A stretch of 64,000 nucleotides of DNA from Spirochaetales bacterium (GTDB taxonomy: Bacteria; Spirochaetota; Spirochaetia; UBA9216), in NCBI GenBank assembly GCA_016839055.1, contig JAEKNX010000010.1, positions 1-64,000 on the forward strand, in the 5' to 3' direction. Positions 1-7,476 of this stretch are shown piece after piece (position 1 is the first letter of the stretch; the number at the start of each line of letters is the position of its first letter). A program made the translations under genes and the position numbers. A model generated the notes under the pieces. It was not told the origin of the DNA. It worked only from the letters and a program-made list of their open reading frames with translations, and did no database searches.

Positions 1-698
1 TCAAAGAAGACAAAAAAAGCTTCTTGAGCCTGATAATAATTTCAAAGAACTGTGACATCTATCTTGACATATTCCGAGATGCTGCGGATATCTACTCCAT
101 AAGGGCCAGCTGCAGGTATCAGCTGAAAGACTACGATGGAGCAGTAGAAGATTATTCCAGGGCCATAAACCTGGATCCTGAATTTTCGGAAACCTATTAT
201 TCCAGGGCCTACGCCTATATCGAAACAAAAAACTTCGAGGCCGCAATTGAAGACTATAATAAGGTGCTTGAACTGGATCCCGGGAACTACAGAATCCCAA
301 ATAAAATAGCGACAGTTAAAGTTCTATCCGGATCATATGAAGAGGCCATTGCTGATTGCGATAGAATGATTAAAGAGAACGCGGATGATTTGGAAGCCTA
401 TTTTATCAGAGGCTATGCCAAAACCGAAGCTGGTGATTACGAAGCTGCGCTCACTGATCTTGATTTTGTAATAGAACAATACCCCGGACTTCAGGAAGCC
501 TTCTATTACAGAGCAATTTCAAGATTCCAGCTGAATCAATATGAGGCAGCACTCAAGGACTATGATAAGGCCATTGAAATAAACTCCGACTACGCCGAAG
601 CCTTTTACGGCAGAGGAGTACTAAAAAATATCATGGGAGACGTAAAAGGAGCCGCTGCCGATATTCTGAAGGCTGAAGGGCTCGGTTTTACCGGTTAG
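1..698 (+). CDS. TPR-repeat protein, 5' end outside window
   Basis: The reading frame is open from the left edge (in frame from base 3), so the true start lies upstream. A TTG at 24 is only an internal option. About 230 residues are visible. They consist of consecutive 34-residue tetratricopeptide repeats with the typical pattern of A/Y/G at fixed positions followed by an acidic-proline turn (LDPEFSE, LDPGNYR, INSDYAE). At least six repeats are seen. TPR arrays are protein-protein interaction scaffolds; the partner cannot be inferred. The gene is convergent with the outer-membrane-like gene downstream, and a hairpin lies between them. Function beyond TPR is unknown. Confidence 0.8.
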   Translation, partial: KEDKKSFLSLIIISKNCDIYLDIFRDAADIYSIRASCRYQLKDYDGAVEDYSRAINLDPEFSETYYSRAYAYIETKNFEAAIEDYNKVLELDPGNYRIPNKIATVKVLSGSYEEAIADCDRMIKENADDLEAYFIRGYAKTEAGDYEAALTDLDFVIEQYPGLQEAFYYRAISRFQLNQYEAALKDYDKAIEINSDYAEAFYGRGVLKNIMGDVKGAAADILKAEGLGFTG

Positions 699-747
699 GG
701 CCTGATCCGGCTTTGCCGGAACGGGCTATCCGCTCAAATGCCCTCAT

Positions 748-792
748 CCTGACATCTGAATCCGGCTTCGTCGCCTTCGCCGGGCTGTCAGG
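748..792. terminator. Nested stem-loop between convergent genes
   Basis: Arms CCTGACA (748-754) and TGTCAGG (786-792) enclose a second pair, CCGGC (762-766) and GCCGG (779-783). No T-run follows on either strand, so it is not a standard intrinsic terminator. Its place between two convergent stop codons makes transcript-end formation or RNA stabilisation the likeliest role. Confidence 0.4.
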
Positions 793-819
793 GGGCATAA
801 CCGCTTCTATCCCTTCAGG

Positions 820-1575
820 TTAAAAGGGTGTGTACTCAAGACTTAGGCCAATGCTTACTGCGAAACTCTGTGTCGGAAAAGTGTTGTTTTCAAAGAAACT
901 CCGTAAAGTTTCGAAATCAGCAGGACCAGAATAGGCGGCCGATAATTCGTCCCAGTTAAGAGAAAAGCTGTAAGCATAGGGGAAGCGGTAGTACGCCGAT
1001 ATGCGGATGCCGACCGCACTTGTCTCATCCATATATAAGATAGGATTCGGGTCCATTCCAAAAGAATTGAATATATACAGTCCCCCTACAATAAAGGGCC
1101 CCTGGCCGCCTACGAAGCCCTCGCCAATATCGTCAATAAGGCCATTTGCAATTGAATACCCGCCCCCAATAAAGGGGTGAAACCCCTGAAGAAAGGGGAA
1201 GAGGGGCTGTATTTCAAGCTGAACTGATAGAGAGTCTGCATAGAGAGAGAAGCTGCTGTAAGTGTCTCCGAATAGTTCGCTCCAGAGAAAGGAGCCGCCG
1301 CCTGAATAAGAGAGACTCAGAGCTAAATCAAAAAGTTCCGACATGCGATAATTCATGCCTGCAGAGATAACCGGAACTGCACTCTCTGTCCCTATGCTGC
1401 CGTAGCCCGCATCTTCAATAGAACTAAACCCCTGGCCTGCTAGCCATAGTCCCCCTATCTCTAATGCTCCCGAAAAGCCCCAGTGTGAGTTTTTTTCAGC
1501 GCTGTCGGTAGCTTCAGCTGCGGCAGGGTAGATAAATGCACAGAATATAAATGTAATAATCCACATTTTTTTCAT
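820..1575 (-). CDS. Probable outer-membrane beta-barrel protein
   Basis: This 251-residue protein starts with a signal peptide: two lysines, a hydrophobic core and cleavage near AAA-E around residue 20-22. The mature part is rich in Gly, Ser, Tyr and Phe with alternating hydrophobic residues, and it ends in a hydrophobic/aromatic residue (...LEYTPF), as many outer-membrane barrels do. I recognise no named family. The start is supported by a GAGGA Shine-Dalgarno about 7 bases upstream. It is probably a small outer-membrane or surface protein; the role is unknown. Confidence 0.6.
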   Translation of the reverse strand: MKKMWIITFIFCAFIYPAAAEATDSAEKNSHWGFSGALEIGGLWLAGQGFSSIEDAGYGSIGTESAVPVISAGMNYRMSELFDLALSLSYSGGGSFLWSELFGDTYSSFSLYADSLSVQLEIQPLFPFLQGFHPFIGGGYSIANGLIDDIGEGFVGGQGPFIVGGLYIFNSFGMDPNPILYMDETSAVGIRISAYYRFPYAYSFSLNWDELSAAYSGPADFETLRSFFENNTFPTQSFAVSIGLSLEYTPF

Positions 1576-1602
1576 GAAAATATCCTCATTTTATTATCAA
1601 CA

Positions 1603-1632
1603 AGTATATTCCGCTTATCTTGAATGTGTAAA
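1603..1632 (-). promoter_or_regulatory. Sigma-70-like promoter of the barrel gene
   Basis: On the minus strand, TTTACA (1627-1632), an 18-base spacer and TATACT (1603-1608) lie about 30 bases upstream of the start codon. This leaves a short leader that contains a GAGGA ribosome binding site. Confidence 0.55.
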
Positions 1633-1649
1633 GTTTTTTCCGGCCTCGC

Positions 1650-2564
1650 TTATTTCAGTTTAGAAAACGCAACAGCTATCTCTGTACCGACCCTCGCGTT
1701 GTTGTAGACTAGCTGGATATTCGACTCCAGGGAGTCGCCGCCGGTAATCTGCTTAACCCTGTCAAGAAGGAAGGGGGTCGTCTCCTTTCCTTTAATTCCT
1801 TTTTTATCCGCCTCGGAGAGGGCCTGAGTTATTGCGGCGTCGATCTTGTCCGGATCCATTTCATACTCTTCGGGTATGGGATTGGCTATTACCATTCCGC
1901 CTTCCAGGCCCAGCTTCCACTTGGCGTGGAGTACTCCGGCAATGGCTTCGGCGTCATCGTAGCGGTAGTCAACCTTGAAACCGCTTTTTCTGATATAGAA
2001 GGCCGGCAGATCGTCGGTTCCAAAACCCGCAACCGGAACGCCCATGGTCTCCAGGTATTCGAGGGTGAGGCCAATATCCAGAATTGATTTCGCGCCGGCA
2101 CAGATTACCGCGACATTAGTTGCGGCAAGCTCCTGAAGGTCGGCCGAGATGTCAAAGCTGTTTTCCGCGCCGCGGTGAACTCCGCCTATGCCTCCGGTTA
2201 CAAATACCCTTATTCCGGCAAGGTTCGCTGCTATCATGGTGGCTGCTACCGTTGTAGCTCCGTTGAGGCCGTTTGAGACAATGTGGGCAAGGTCGCGCCT
2301 GGATGCTTTGAGGATGTTCGTGGCAGTTCCAAGGTATTCCACCTCTTCACGGCTCAGGCCTATCTTTATCCTGCCGCCTAAGATGGCGATGGTTGCGGGA
2401 ACCGCGCCGCCTTTGCGGACTATCTCCTCGACGGCAAGGGCCGTCTCGACATTTCGGGGGTAGGGCATCCCGTGTGAGATTATTGTAGATTCGAGGGCAA
2501 CAACGGCCCGTCCGCTCGCAAGCGCCTCTGAGACTTCGTCTTTGATATCAAGATAATCAGTCAT
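1650..2564 (-). CDS. psuG: Pseudouridine-5'-phosphate glycosidase
   Basis: This 304-residue protein matches the PsuG family along its whole length. The enzyme splits pseudouridine 5'-phosphate into uracil and ribose 5-phosphate in the cytoplasm by breaking a C-C glycosidic bond. Visible family features are ALESTIISHGMP near the N-terminus (catalytic Glu25), VTGGIGGVHRGAE (about 123-134), FDISADL with the metal-binding aspartate (about 137-143), and CAGAKSILD carrying the Schiff-base lysine K159. The start codon lies 1 base after the psuK stop, and the ribosome binding site GAGGAGAAAAG overlaps the psuK end. The two genes are therefore co-transcribed and probably translationally coupled. Confidence 0.95.
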   Translation of the reverse strand: MTDYLDIKDEVSEALASGRAVVALESTIISHGMPYPRNVETALAVEEIVRKGGAVPATIAILGGRIKIGLSREEVEYLGTATNILKASRRDLAHIVSNGLNGATTVAATMIAANLAGIRVFVTGGIGGVHRGAENSFDISADLQELAATNVAVICAGAKSILDIGLTLEYLETMGVPVAGFGTDDLPAFYIRKSGFKVDYRYDDAEAIAGVLHAKWKLGLEGGMVIANPIPEEYEMDPDKIDAAITQALSEADKKGIKGKETTPFLLDRVKQITGGDSLESNIQLVYNNARVGTEIAVAFSKLK

Positions 2565-2565
2565 A

Positions 2566-3492
2566 TTACTTTTCTCCTCTGAGTATTTTATTCAATCTCT
2601 CCGGTTTAAGGTCAGGTGAAACAGTATCCTTCGATTCCGCGGCAATTCCCGCGCAGGTCATTCCGCATTTAAGAAGCGTTTCACCTTCTGCGTTATTGTA
2701 TTTTCCGAAGGCAATTCCTGCCATGAAGGCGTCGCCGCTTCCGGTTGTGTTCACGGCGGATATTTTTTCGGGTTCAAGGAACCATTTTCCTTTGCGGCTT
2801 CGGAAGAAAGCACCCTCGGCGCCTAGGGTAATGAAGATGTTTGAAACAGACCGTTCGGCTATGATCTCCGCCGCGGTCGACGCAGACGCCGGTGAGTTAA
2901 CCTTTAGGCCTGACAGAATCTCCGCCTCAATAGCGTTCAGCTTGATGGAGTTAATATTTCTAATAAGATCGGCCCTCTTTTTAAGTTTTACTCCCGAGAC
3001 GGCATCAAAGAGGATATCTCCGCGCCGCATTTGGAGCAGCAGCTTAAGAGTCTCGGCCTCCAGGTTGTTGTCTGCTATTACTATAAATGCTTCTTTAATG
3101 AAACTGGTCTTTCCGGACAAAAGCGCAGGGCTTATTTCTTCTGTTATTTTCATGTCTGAAACGGCGGCTTCAAGTTCGCCGGCCTCATTCATTATCGCCG
3201 CGTAAATCGATGTTCGGCCGCCTTGAAGAACGGAGGCTTCGCTCATGTCAATTCCGGTATTCCGACACTCTTTTATAAGGTAGTCCCCAAAGCTGTCATT
3301 GCCGATTACGGTGAGCAGTTTTACCGGCAGACCGAGCCTTGCGATGTTTTCGGCAATATTTCTGCCGACTCCGCCGGGTGAAATATTAATAGTTCCGGGA
3401 TTAGAATCATTTGGTCTGAAGCCGCTTTTCGGCAGACCGGTGATATCTACATTACTTCCGCCTATTACGGCAATATATTTATCAGTTATCAT
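2566..3492 (-). CDS. psuK: PfkB-family kinase, probable pseudouridine kinase
   Basis: This 308-residue ribokinase-fold protein has the PfkB N-terminal block (GGVGRNIAENIARLG, about 40-54) and the C-terminal block NTTGSGDAFMAGIAFG, whose Asp is the catalytic base. The N-terminal DSNPG segment and the RTSIYAA segment resemble PsuK rather than ribokinase. Together with the adjacent psuG this supports phosphorylation of pseudouridine to pseudouridine 5'-phosphate, the first step of its breakdown. Because the neighbouring sugar operon has no kinase of its own, this enzyme could also serve other nucleosides or sugars; that is inference. There is no Shine-Dalgarno, and the promoter almost touches the start codon. 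Confidence 0.88.
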   Translation of the reverse strand: MITDKYIAVIGGSNVDITGLPKSGFRPNDSNPGTINISPGGVGRNIAENIARLGLPVKLLTVIGNDSFGDYLIKECRNTGIDMSEASVLQGGRTSIYAAIMNEAGELEAAVSDMKITEEISPALLSGKTSFIKEAFIVIADNNLEAETLKLLLQMRRGDILFDAVSGVKLKKRADLIRNINSIKLNAIEAEILSGLKVNSPASASTAAEIIAERSVSNIFITLGAEGAFFRSRKGKWFLEPEKISAVNTTGSGDAFMAGIAFGKYNNAEGETLLKCGMTCAGIAAESKDTVSPDLKPERLNKILRGEK

Positions 3493-3501
3493 CGTTTATT
3501 C

Positions 3502-3530
3502 TGTATAACGTTTGAGGGAACAGCTGTCAA
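3502..3530 (-). promoter_or_regulatory. Promoter of psuK-psuG, near-leaderless
   Basis: On the minus strand TTGACA (3525-3530), a 17-base spacer and TATACA (3502-3507) are followed after only 9 bases by the psuK ATG. Transcription would start about 2-3 bases before the codon, with no room for a ribosome binding site. Confidence 0.6.
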
Positions 3531-3611
3531 TGCCGGGGATCTGTCTCCGGTAATAATATAAATATTGTTTTTTAATCGGTTATAAAGTAAGGTTGTTTAA
3601 AAGGAATGCTG

Positions 3612-4334
3612 ATGAAAAATGAACCGATGTACATGAATGTTTTTCGAATCCTATCCAAGAGGATGGACGCAGGGGTATATAAGACTGATGAGCTCCTTCC
3701 TCCCGAGCCTCTGCTGCAGGACGAGTTTCAGGTGAGCAGAACTACCATTAGAAAGGCTATGGAGATGCTTGCGGGTGAAAAGTACGTGAGTATTAAGCAG
3801 GGAAAGGGAACAAAGGTGCTGGACCGGAGTATCATGTCCCAGCAGTTGAATTACGTCAGTTCTTTTTCAGAGACTCTGATAAAGAAGGGCTGTAATGTGT
3901 CTCTGAAATCAATTAATTTAAAAAAGGTTAAGGCTGACTCGGCTATGGCAGATGAGCTTTGCATAGAAGCAGGTGTTGAGCTCTTTCTTCTCGAGAGGGT
4001 TTATCTCTCTGATTTGAAACCGATCGCTATATCACGAAATTTCATCATTCCAAGATTTGTACCGGGGCTCGGCGAAGATTATATGAATATGAAATCTCTT
4101 TACAGGTATTTTGAGACACATTGGGGTATCACAATTGAGTCCGCTTTTGACCGAATAACCGCTCGTGCTGCGGATGAAGATGAAGCCCGTATTCTCGATC
4201 TTGAAAAAGGTGCTCCCCTGTTAATAGATCACAGAGTATCGAACACCATGGGCAAACCCTTTGAGGTCGTATATCTGATTATCGATGCTGCATCCTATGA
4301 GTTCAGCATATTCATGAGGGGCCGTCCGGTCTGA
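3612..4334 (+). CDS. GntR-family regulator with UTRA ligand domain
   Basis: This cytoplasmic DNA-binding regulator is about 240 residues long. The N-terminal winged helix (residues about 8-70) shows the GntR pattern LPPEPLLQDEFQVSRTT followed by IRKAMEMLAGE. The remainder (about 90-240) is a UTRA domain (LERVYLSD, ISRNFIIP, ...IDHRVSNTMGKPFEVVYLI), which binds sugars or sugar phosphates in this family. The ATG at 3612 is preferred over that at 3606 because AAGGA (3601-3605) is 6 bases from the former and abuts the latter. It lies directly upstream of the sugar operon, whose promoter carries palindromic sites. It is probably the repressor of that operon and of the isomerase gene at 10960-11784. 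Confidence 0.9.
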   Translation: MKNEPMYMNVFRILSKRMDAGVYKTDELLPPEPLLQDEFQVSRTTIRKAMEMLAGEKYVSIKQGKGTKVLDRSIMSQQLNYVSSFSETLIKKGCNVSLKSINLKKVKADSAMADELCIEAGVELFLLERVYLSDLKPIAISRNFIIPRFVPGLGEDYMNMKSLYRYFETHWGITIESAFDRITARAADEDEARILDLEKGAPLLIDHRVSNTMGKPFEVVYLIIDAASYEFSIFMRGRPV

Positions 4335-4344
4335 GTTTTTTTTG

Positions 4345-4394
4345 TTGACGGCTAAACATCGTGATGATACTATCTATAACATAGTGATGTTATA
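4345..4394 (+). promoter_or_regulatory. Promoter and double operator of sugar operon
   Basis: TTGACG (4345-4350), a 17-base spacer and TACTAT (4368-4373) form a good sigma-70 promoter. A perfect palindrome follows at 4375-4394 with arms TATAACAT and ATGTTATA around AGTG, covering the expected start of transcription. A second, imperfect copy (AACATCGTGATG, 4355-4366) lies in the spacer, 23 bases upstream of the matching core AACATAGTGATG (4378-4389). Such placement is typical for a repressor. The same core occurs at 11808-11819. Confidence 0.75.
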
Positions 4395-4417
4395 ATGAAT
4401 ATAATCAGGAGATAGCT

Positions 4418-5626
4418 GTGAACAACTTTGACTTCTACAACCCTGTCAGAGTCCATTTTGGGGCCGGGCAGTTGGAAAATATTGGAGAAATTGCGTCTGG
4501 ACTAGGGCGGCGGGGATGTGTCGTCTCCTACAAAGACCTTGGACCGCTTGAAAGCGTCTGCGATCGCCTTATTGGTTTACTCAAACAGAAGGGGATTACT
4601 GTTTTCACGTTTTTTAATGCTGAACCTAATCCTGATATATCGACCATCGAACTCGGAGCTGAATTCTGTCGTGACAACAGCATTGATTTTGTAATAGGTC
4701 TTGGAGGCGGAAGTGCCATGGATGCAGCCAAGGCAATCTCCGCTGCAGTGTATTATGACGGAGAAGCCTGGAATATGGTTTACAGCCGTCATGATGAGGT
4801 TAAGGCCGTTCCGCCGGAGAAAGCCTTGCCGATGATCATGATTCCTCCCCTGCCGGCTACCGGCTCTGAGATGAATCAGTGTTCGGTTGTCAGTAATAGA
4901 GCATTGAAGGAAAAATCATATATATGGGCAGAGTGTCTCTATCCTAAGGCTGCGGTAATCGATCCGGAGCTTACTCTTACTCTACCGTCCTATCAGACCG
5001 CCTGTGCCGCCGCCGACTCAATCTCCCATGTTCTTGAGATTTATATCAACGGCGAGGAGGACACGCCGCTTCAGCATTCATTTCAGGAAGGAATCATGAG
5101 AACGGTAATAGATAATGTTCATCTTGCCCTCGCCGAGCCTGGAAATATCAATGCGCGGGCAAATCTGCAGTGGGCGGCAACCTGCGCTATAAACGGTTGG
5201 GCATCCCCTGGGGACGCCTGGACTCCTATTCACCAGGTTGCGCATAATCTGACCTCCCTTTATGGAATAGCCCACGGTGCATCGCTGTCAGCCCTTATGC
5301 CTGCCTGGATGAAAACATTTAAGTCACGAAGAACCTCAAGATATTTTAATTTCGCGGTCAATGTGATGAGGGTTAATCCTGAAGGAAAAGAAGAGACGGC
5401 CGTTATCGATGAGGGGATTAAGAAATTTGAAGATTTCCTAAGGGTAATAGGGGTTCCGGTAAGCCTGAAAGAACTCGGAATTCCAGCTCGGGGCATTCCT
5501 GAAATTATCAGCGGAGTAAGAACTGTGAGTTTCAACGGCGAGGATGTACTTTCCTGTAATCCGCCTGTTACAGCCGAGGATCTCCGGCTGATGCTTGAGA
5601 ATGCTGATCCGGCAGGGGAGATTTAA
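4418..5626 (+). CDS. Iron-containing alcohol dehydrogenase
   Basis: This 402-residue group III (iron-type) alcohol dehydrogenase resembles the BDH/YqhD branch, which reduces short aldehydes with NAD(P)H. Visible features are the nucleotide-binding GLGGGSAMDAAK (95-105), the ATGSEMN loop (about 148-154), and metal ligands D200 and H204 in ADSISHV plus H272/H276 and H286 in IHQVAHNLTSLYGIAHG. The start is GTG with AGGAG about 6 bases upstream. It is the first gene of the operon and lies 2 bases before the aldolase gene. It probably removes the aldehyde (acetaldehyde, if the aldolase acts like DeoC) as an alcohol, regenerating NAD. The actual substrate is inferred. Confidence 0.9.
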   Translation: MNNFDFYNPVRVHFGAGQLENIGEIASGLGRRGCVVSYKDLGPLESVCDRLIGLLKQKGITVFTFFNAEPNPDISTIELGAEFCRDNSIDFVIGLGGGSAMDAAKAISAAVYYDGEAWNMVYSRHDEVKAVPPEKALPMIMIPPLPATGSEMNQCSVVSNRALKEKSYIWAECLYPKAAVIDPELTLTLPSYQTACAAADSISHVLEIYINGEEDTPLQHSFQEGIMRTVIDNVHLALAEPGNINARANLQWAATCAINGWASPGDAWTPIHQVAHNLTSLYGIAHGASLSALMPAWMKTFKSRRTSRYFNFAVNVMRVNPEGKEETAVIDEGIKKFEDFLRVIGVPVSLKELGIPARGIPEIISGVRTVSFNGEDVLSCNPPVTAEDLRLMLENADPAGEI

Positions 5627-5628
5627 AG

Positions 5629-6306
5629 ATGCTGAATGTTGAAGAAGTAGCAAAGATGATGGATCTCAGCTGTGTCCGGGCCGACAACACCCTTGATGAG
5701 ATCAGGGCCGCGGCAGATACGGCGAAAAAATATAACTGCATTGCTGTGTTCGCGCTGCCTGCCCACACCCCCTATCTGGCGAAGCTTCTTTGTGACCGGC
5801 CGGATATCCTCATAGGTGGAACGGTCGGTTTTCCCGACGGAGGCGCCACCACGACTGGTAAAGTTCATGAGGCTAAAGAGCTTCTTTTGATGGGGGTTAG
5901 CGAACTCGACATGGTTATAAATATCGGCTGGCTAAAGGCTGGTGATGATGAGGCTGTAGCCTCTGATATTCGGAGCGTCGTCGAGGCGGCTGGAAGTATT
6001 CCTGTAAAGGTAATTATAGAATGTCATTATTTGACTGATGAGCAGATTGTCAGGGCCAGCAGGATCTGTGTTCACGCCGGCGCGAGCTTTGTGAAGACAG
6101 GTACCGGATGGGCCCCCACCGGCGCCACGCTTGAAAACATCGAGCTGATCGCCAGGACTGTCGGAGATGACTGTCATGTGAAGGCTGCCGGAGGCGTAAG
6201 GGATACTGAAACCCTTCTTGCAATGCACAGGCTAGGTGCAAGCCGCTTCGGAGTAGGTGCGGGAACGGCTGTGGCAATTCTCGAGAATCTCGGTTCATTA
6301 AAATAG
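5629..6306 (+). CDS. DeoC-family aldolase, divergent N-terminus
   Basis: This 225-residue class I aldolase belongs to the DeoC family (deoxyribose-5-phosphate to acetaldehyde plus glyceraldehyde-3-phosphate). The Schiff-base lysine K156 (FVKTGTGW), the proton-relay lysine K185 (VKAAGGVRD), ELDMVINIG with D94, and GGTVGFPDGG are all present. The usual N-terminal DHT(L)LKP signature is replaced by MDLSCVRADNT. The CVNP-like strand reads IAVFALPAHTP. These changes lie at the substrate side, so a different sugar phosphate is possible. The gene sits in an operon with an alcohol dehydrogenase and a sugar ABC transporter. The symbol deoC is not given because of the divergence. Confidence 0.85.
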   Translation: MLNVEEVAKMMDLSCVRADNTLDEIRAAADTAKKYNCIAVFALPAHTPYLAKLLCDRPDILIGGTVGFPDGGATTTGKVHEAKELLLMGVSELDMVINIGWLKAGDDEAVASDIRSVVEAAGSIPVKVIIECHYLTDEQIVRASRICVHAGASFVKTGTGWAPTGATLENIELIARTVGDDCHVKAAGGVRDTETLLAMHRLGASRFGVGAGTAVAILENLGSLK

Positions 6307-6312
6307 GAATAA

Positions 6313-6328
6313 CTCCTCAGGGGAGGAG
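6313..6328 (+). promoter_or_regulatory. Small stem-loop before binding-protein gene
   Basis: CTCCTC (6313-6318) and GAGGAG (6323-6328) pair around a 4-base loop in the leader between the aldolase and binding-protein genes. An A-run rather than a T-run follows, so it would not terminate forward transcription. It may protect the 5' end of a processed binding-protein mRNA. Confidence 0.35.
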
Positions 6329-6348
6329 ATAAAAAAATGGGGGAATAG

Positions 6349-7401
6349 ATGAAAAAATTATTTGTTCTTATTATGGCTGTAGCACTGGTTGTGCTTACAG
6401 GCTGTACGAAAGCAGATTCTGCTTCAAACGGAGCGGAAGAGAAAACTTCAACTGTTACAGAAAAATCAGCACCGAAAAGTGATGTATTCTGTGTTTCACT
6501 CGGCTGGCAGGAAAATGAGTCGGGACAGAGGCAGACTCTCGGATATGAGGAAGCCTTTAAAGATTTTGGAATTGCAAAGGATAAGGTTCTCTGGTCGAAC
6601 GCCAACTATGATGCAAAGCTTCAATCTGAGCAGATTGATGCATTCATAAAGATGAATCCGAAGGCTCTTTTTGTTACTCCGTCAGATCCTGCAGGTATTA
6701 CCCAGGCTGTAAAGCGGGCGACCGATGCGGGTATTCCCGTCTTCGTTGCTGATGCTATTATCGCCGGTGTTCCGGCAGTAACATCTATCTGTTCCAATGA
6801 TTTTGGTATGGGTACATGGTCAATGAAATGGATTATCGATCAGATTGGCGGGAAGGGAAAAGTCGCTGTCATAGATCTTCCTAACAATGAAGCATGGGAT
6901 CTGAGAGGACAGGGCGCGAGATACATGCTGAGCCAGTATCCTGACGTTGAAGTTGTCGCGCAGTGGTCCTGGGATTCAACAGGAGCGGTAACACCCCGCC
7001 AGGCAGTCGAAAACATGCTAACCGCCAACCCGAAAAACGGCGATCTCGATGCAATATGGTGTGCCTGGGACGGAGCCGCCATGGAAGGCGCTCTTGCAAT
7101 CAAGGATGCCGGCAGAAAGGGCGAGATCATTACAACCGGAATAGACGGCGGAGAATATGCGTTCAGCATTATGAAGAATGATGGCGTCTTCGCTCTCACT
7201 ATGGCGCAGAGTATTTATTATATGTCTTACAACTCAGTGCGCTACGCAAAAGATTATCTTGAAGGTAAGCAGGTTCCGAGATTTGTCATAGCTCCTGTAT
7301 ATGCTGCAACCCAGAGTTCTTTAAAAAGCGCTCCGGCTGATGCATATAACTATGATATTCCCGGTAAGGCCGATGCTTATGGATGGGTTCCTGTCCTTTA
7401 A
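6349..7401 (+). CDS. Sugar ABC transporter substrate-binding lipoprotein
   Basis: This 350-residue periplasmic binding protein is of the RbsB/Peripla_BP_4 type. It begins with a lipoprotein signal peptide whose lipobox LTGC places Cys19 as the anchored residue; a low-complexity Ser/Thr/Glu/Lys linker follows. The mature domain shows the family features FVTPSDPAGITQAVKRA and GIPVFVADA in the first lobe, and AIWCAWDGAAMEGALAI and TTGIDGGEYA in the second. It should capture a pentose- or hexose-like sugar and deliver it to the two permeases encoded downstream. A strong terminator follows directly, so this gene is probably expressed above the rest of the transporter. Confidence 0.92.
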   Translation: MKKLFVLIMAVALVVLTGCTKADSASNGAEEKTSTVTEKSAPKSDVFCVSLGWQENESGQRQTLGYEEAFKDFGIAKDKVLWSNANYDAKLQSEQIDAFIKMNPKALFVTPSDPAGITQAVKRATDAGIPVFVADAIIAGVPAVTSICSNDFGMGTWSMKWIIDQIGGKGKVAVIDLPNNEAWDLRGQGARYMLSQYPDVEVVAQWSWDSTGAVTPRQAVENMLTANPKNGDLDAIWCAWDGAAMEGALAIKDAGRKGEIITTGIDGGEYAFSIMKNDGVFALTMAQSIYYMSYNSVRYAKDYLEGKQVPRFVIAPVYAATQSSLKSAPADAYNYDIPGKADAYGWVPVL

Positions 7402-7415
7402 TATTCAGTAATAAG

Positions 7416-7466
7416 CATGCCTTTCTTCTTTGAATTTAATTTGAATGGGGGAAGGCGTGTTTTTTT
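7416..7466 (+). terminator. Intrinsic terminator inside the ABC operon
   Basis: A 13-base-pair stem (7416-7428 with 7447-7459, including G-U pairs) is followed by seven T residues (7460-7466). It begins 15 bases after the binding-protein stop codon and ends just before the AAGGAG of the ATPase gene. It should stop part of the transcripts, which would favour the binding protein. Confidence 0.75.
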
Positions 7467-7476
7467 AAGGAGAATG

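Noticed and set aside
7417-7476. Earlier start for the sugar ABC ATPase
   Set aside because: The 20 added codons lie within a terminator hairpin and its T-run. AAGGAG at 7467-7472 fits the start near 7477.
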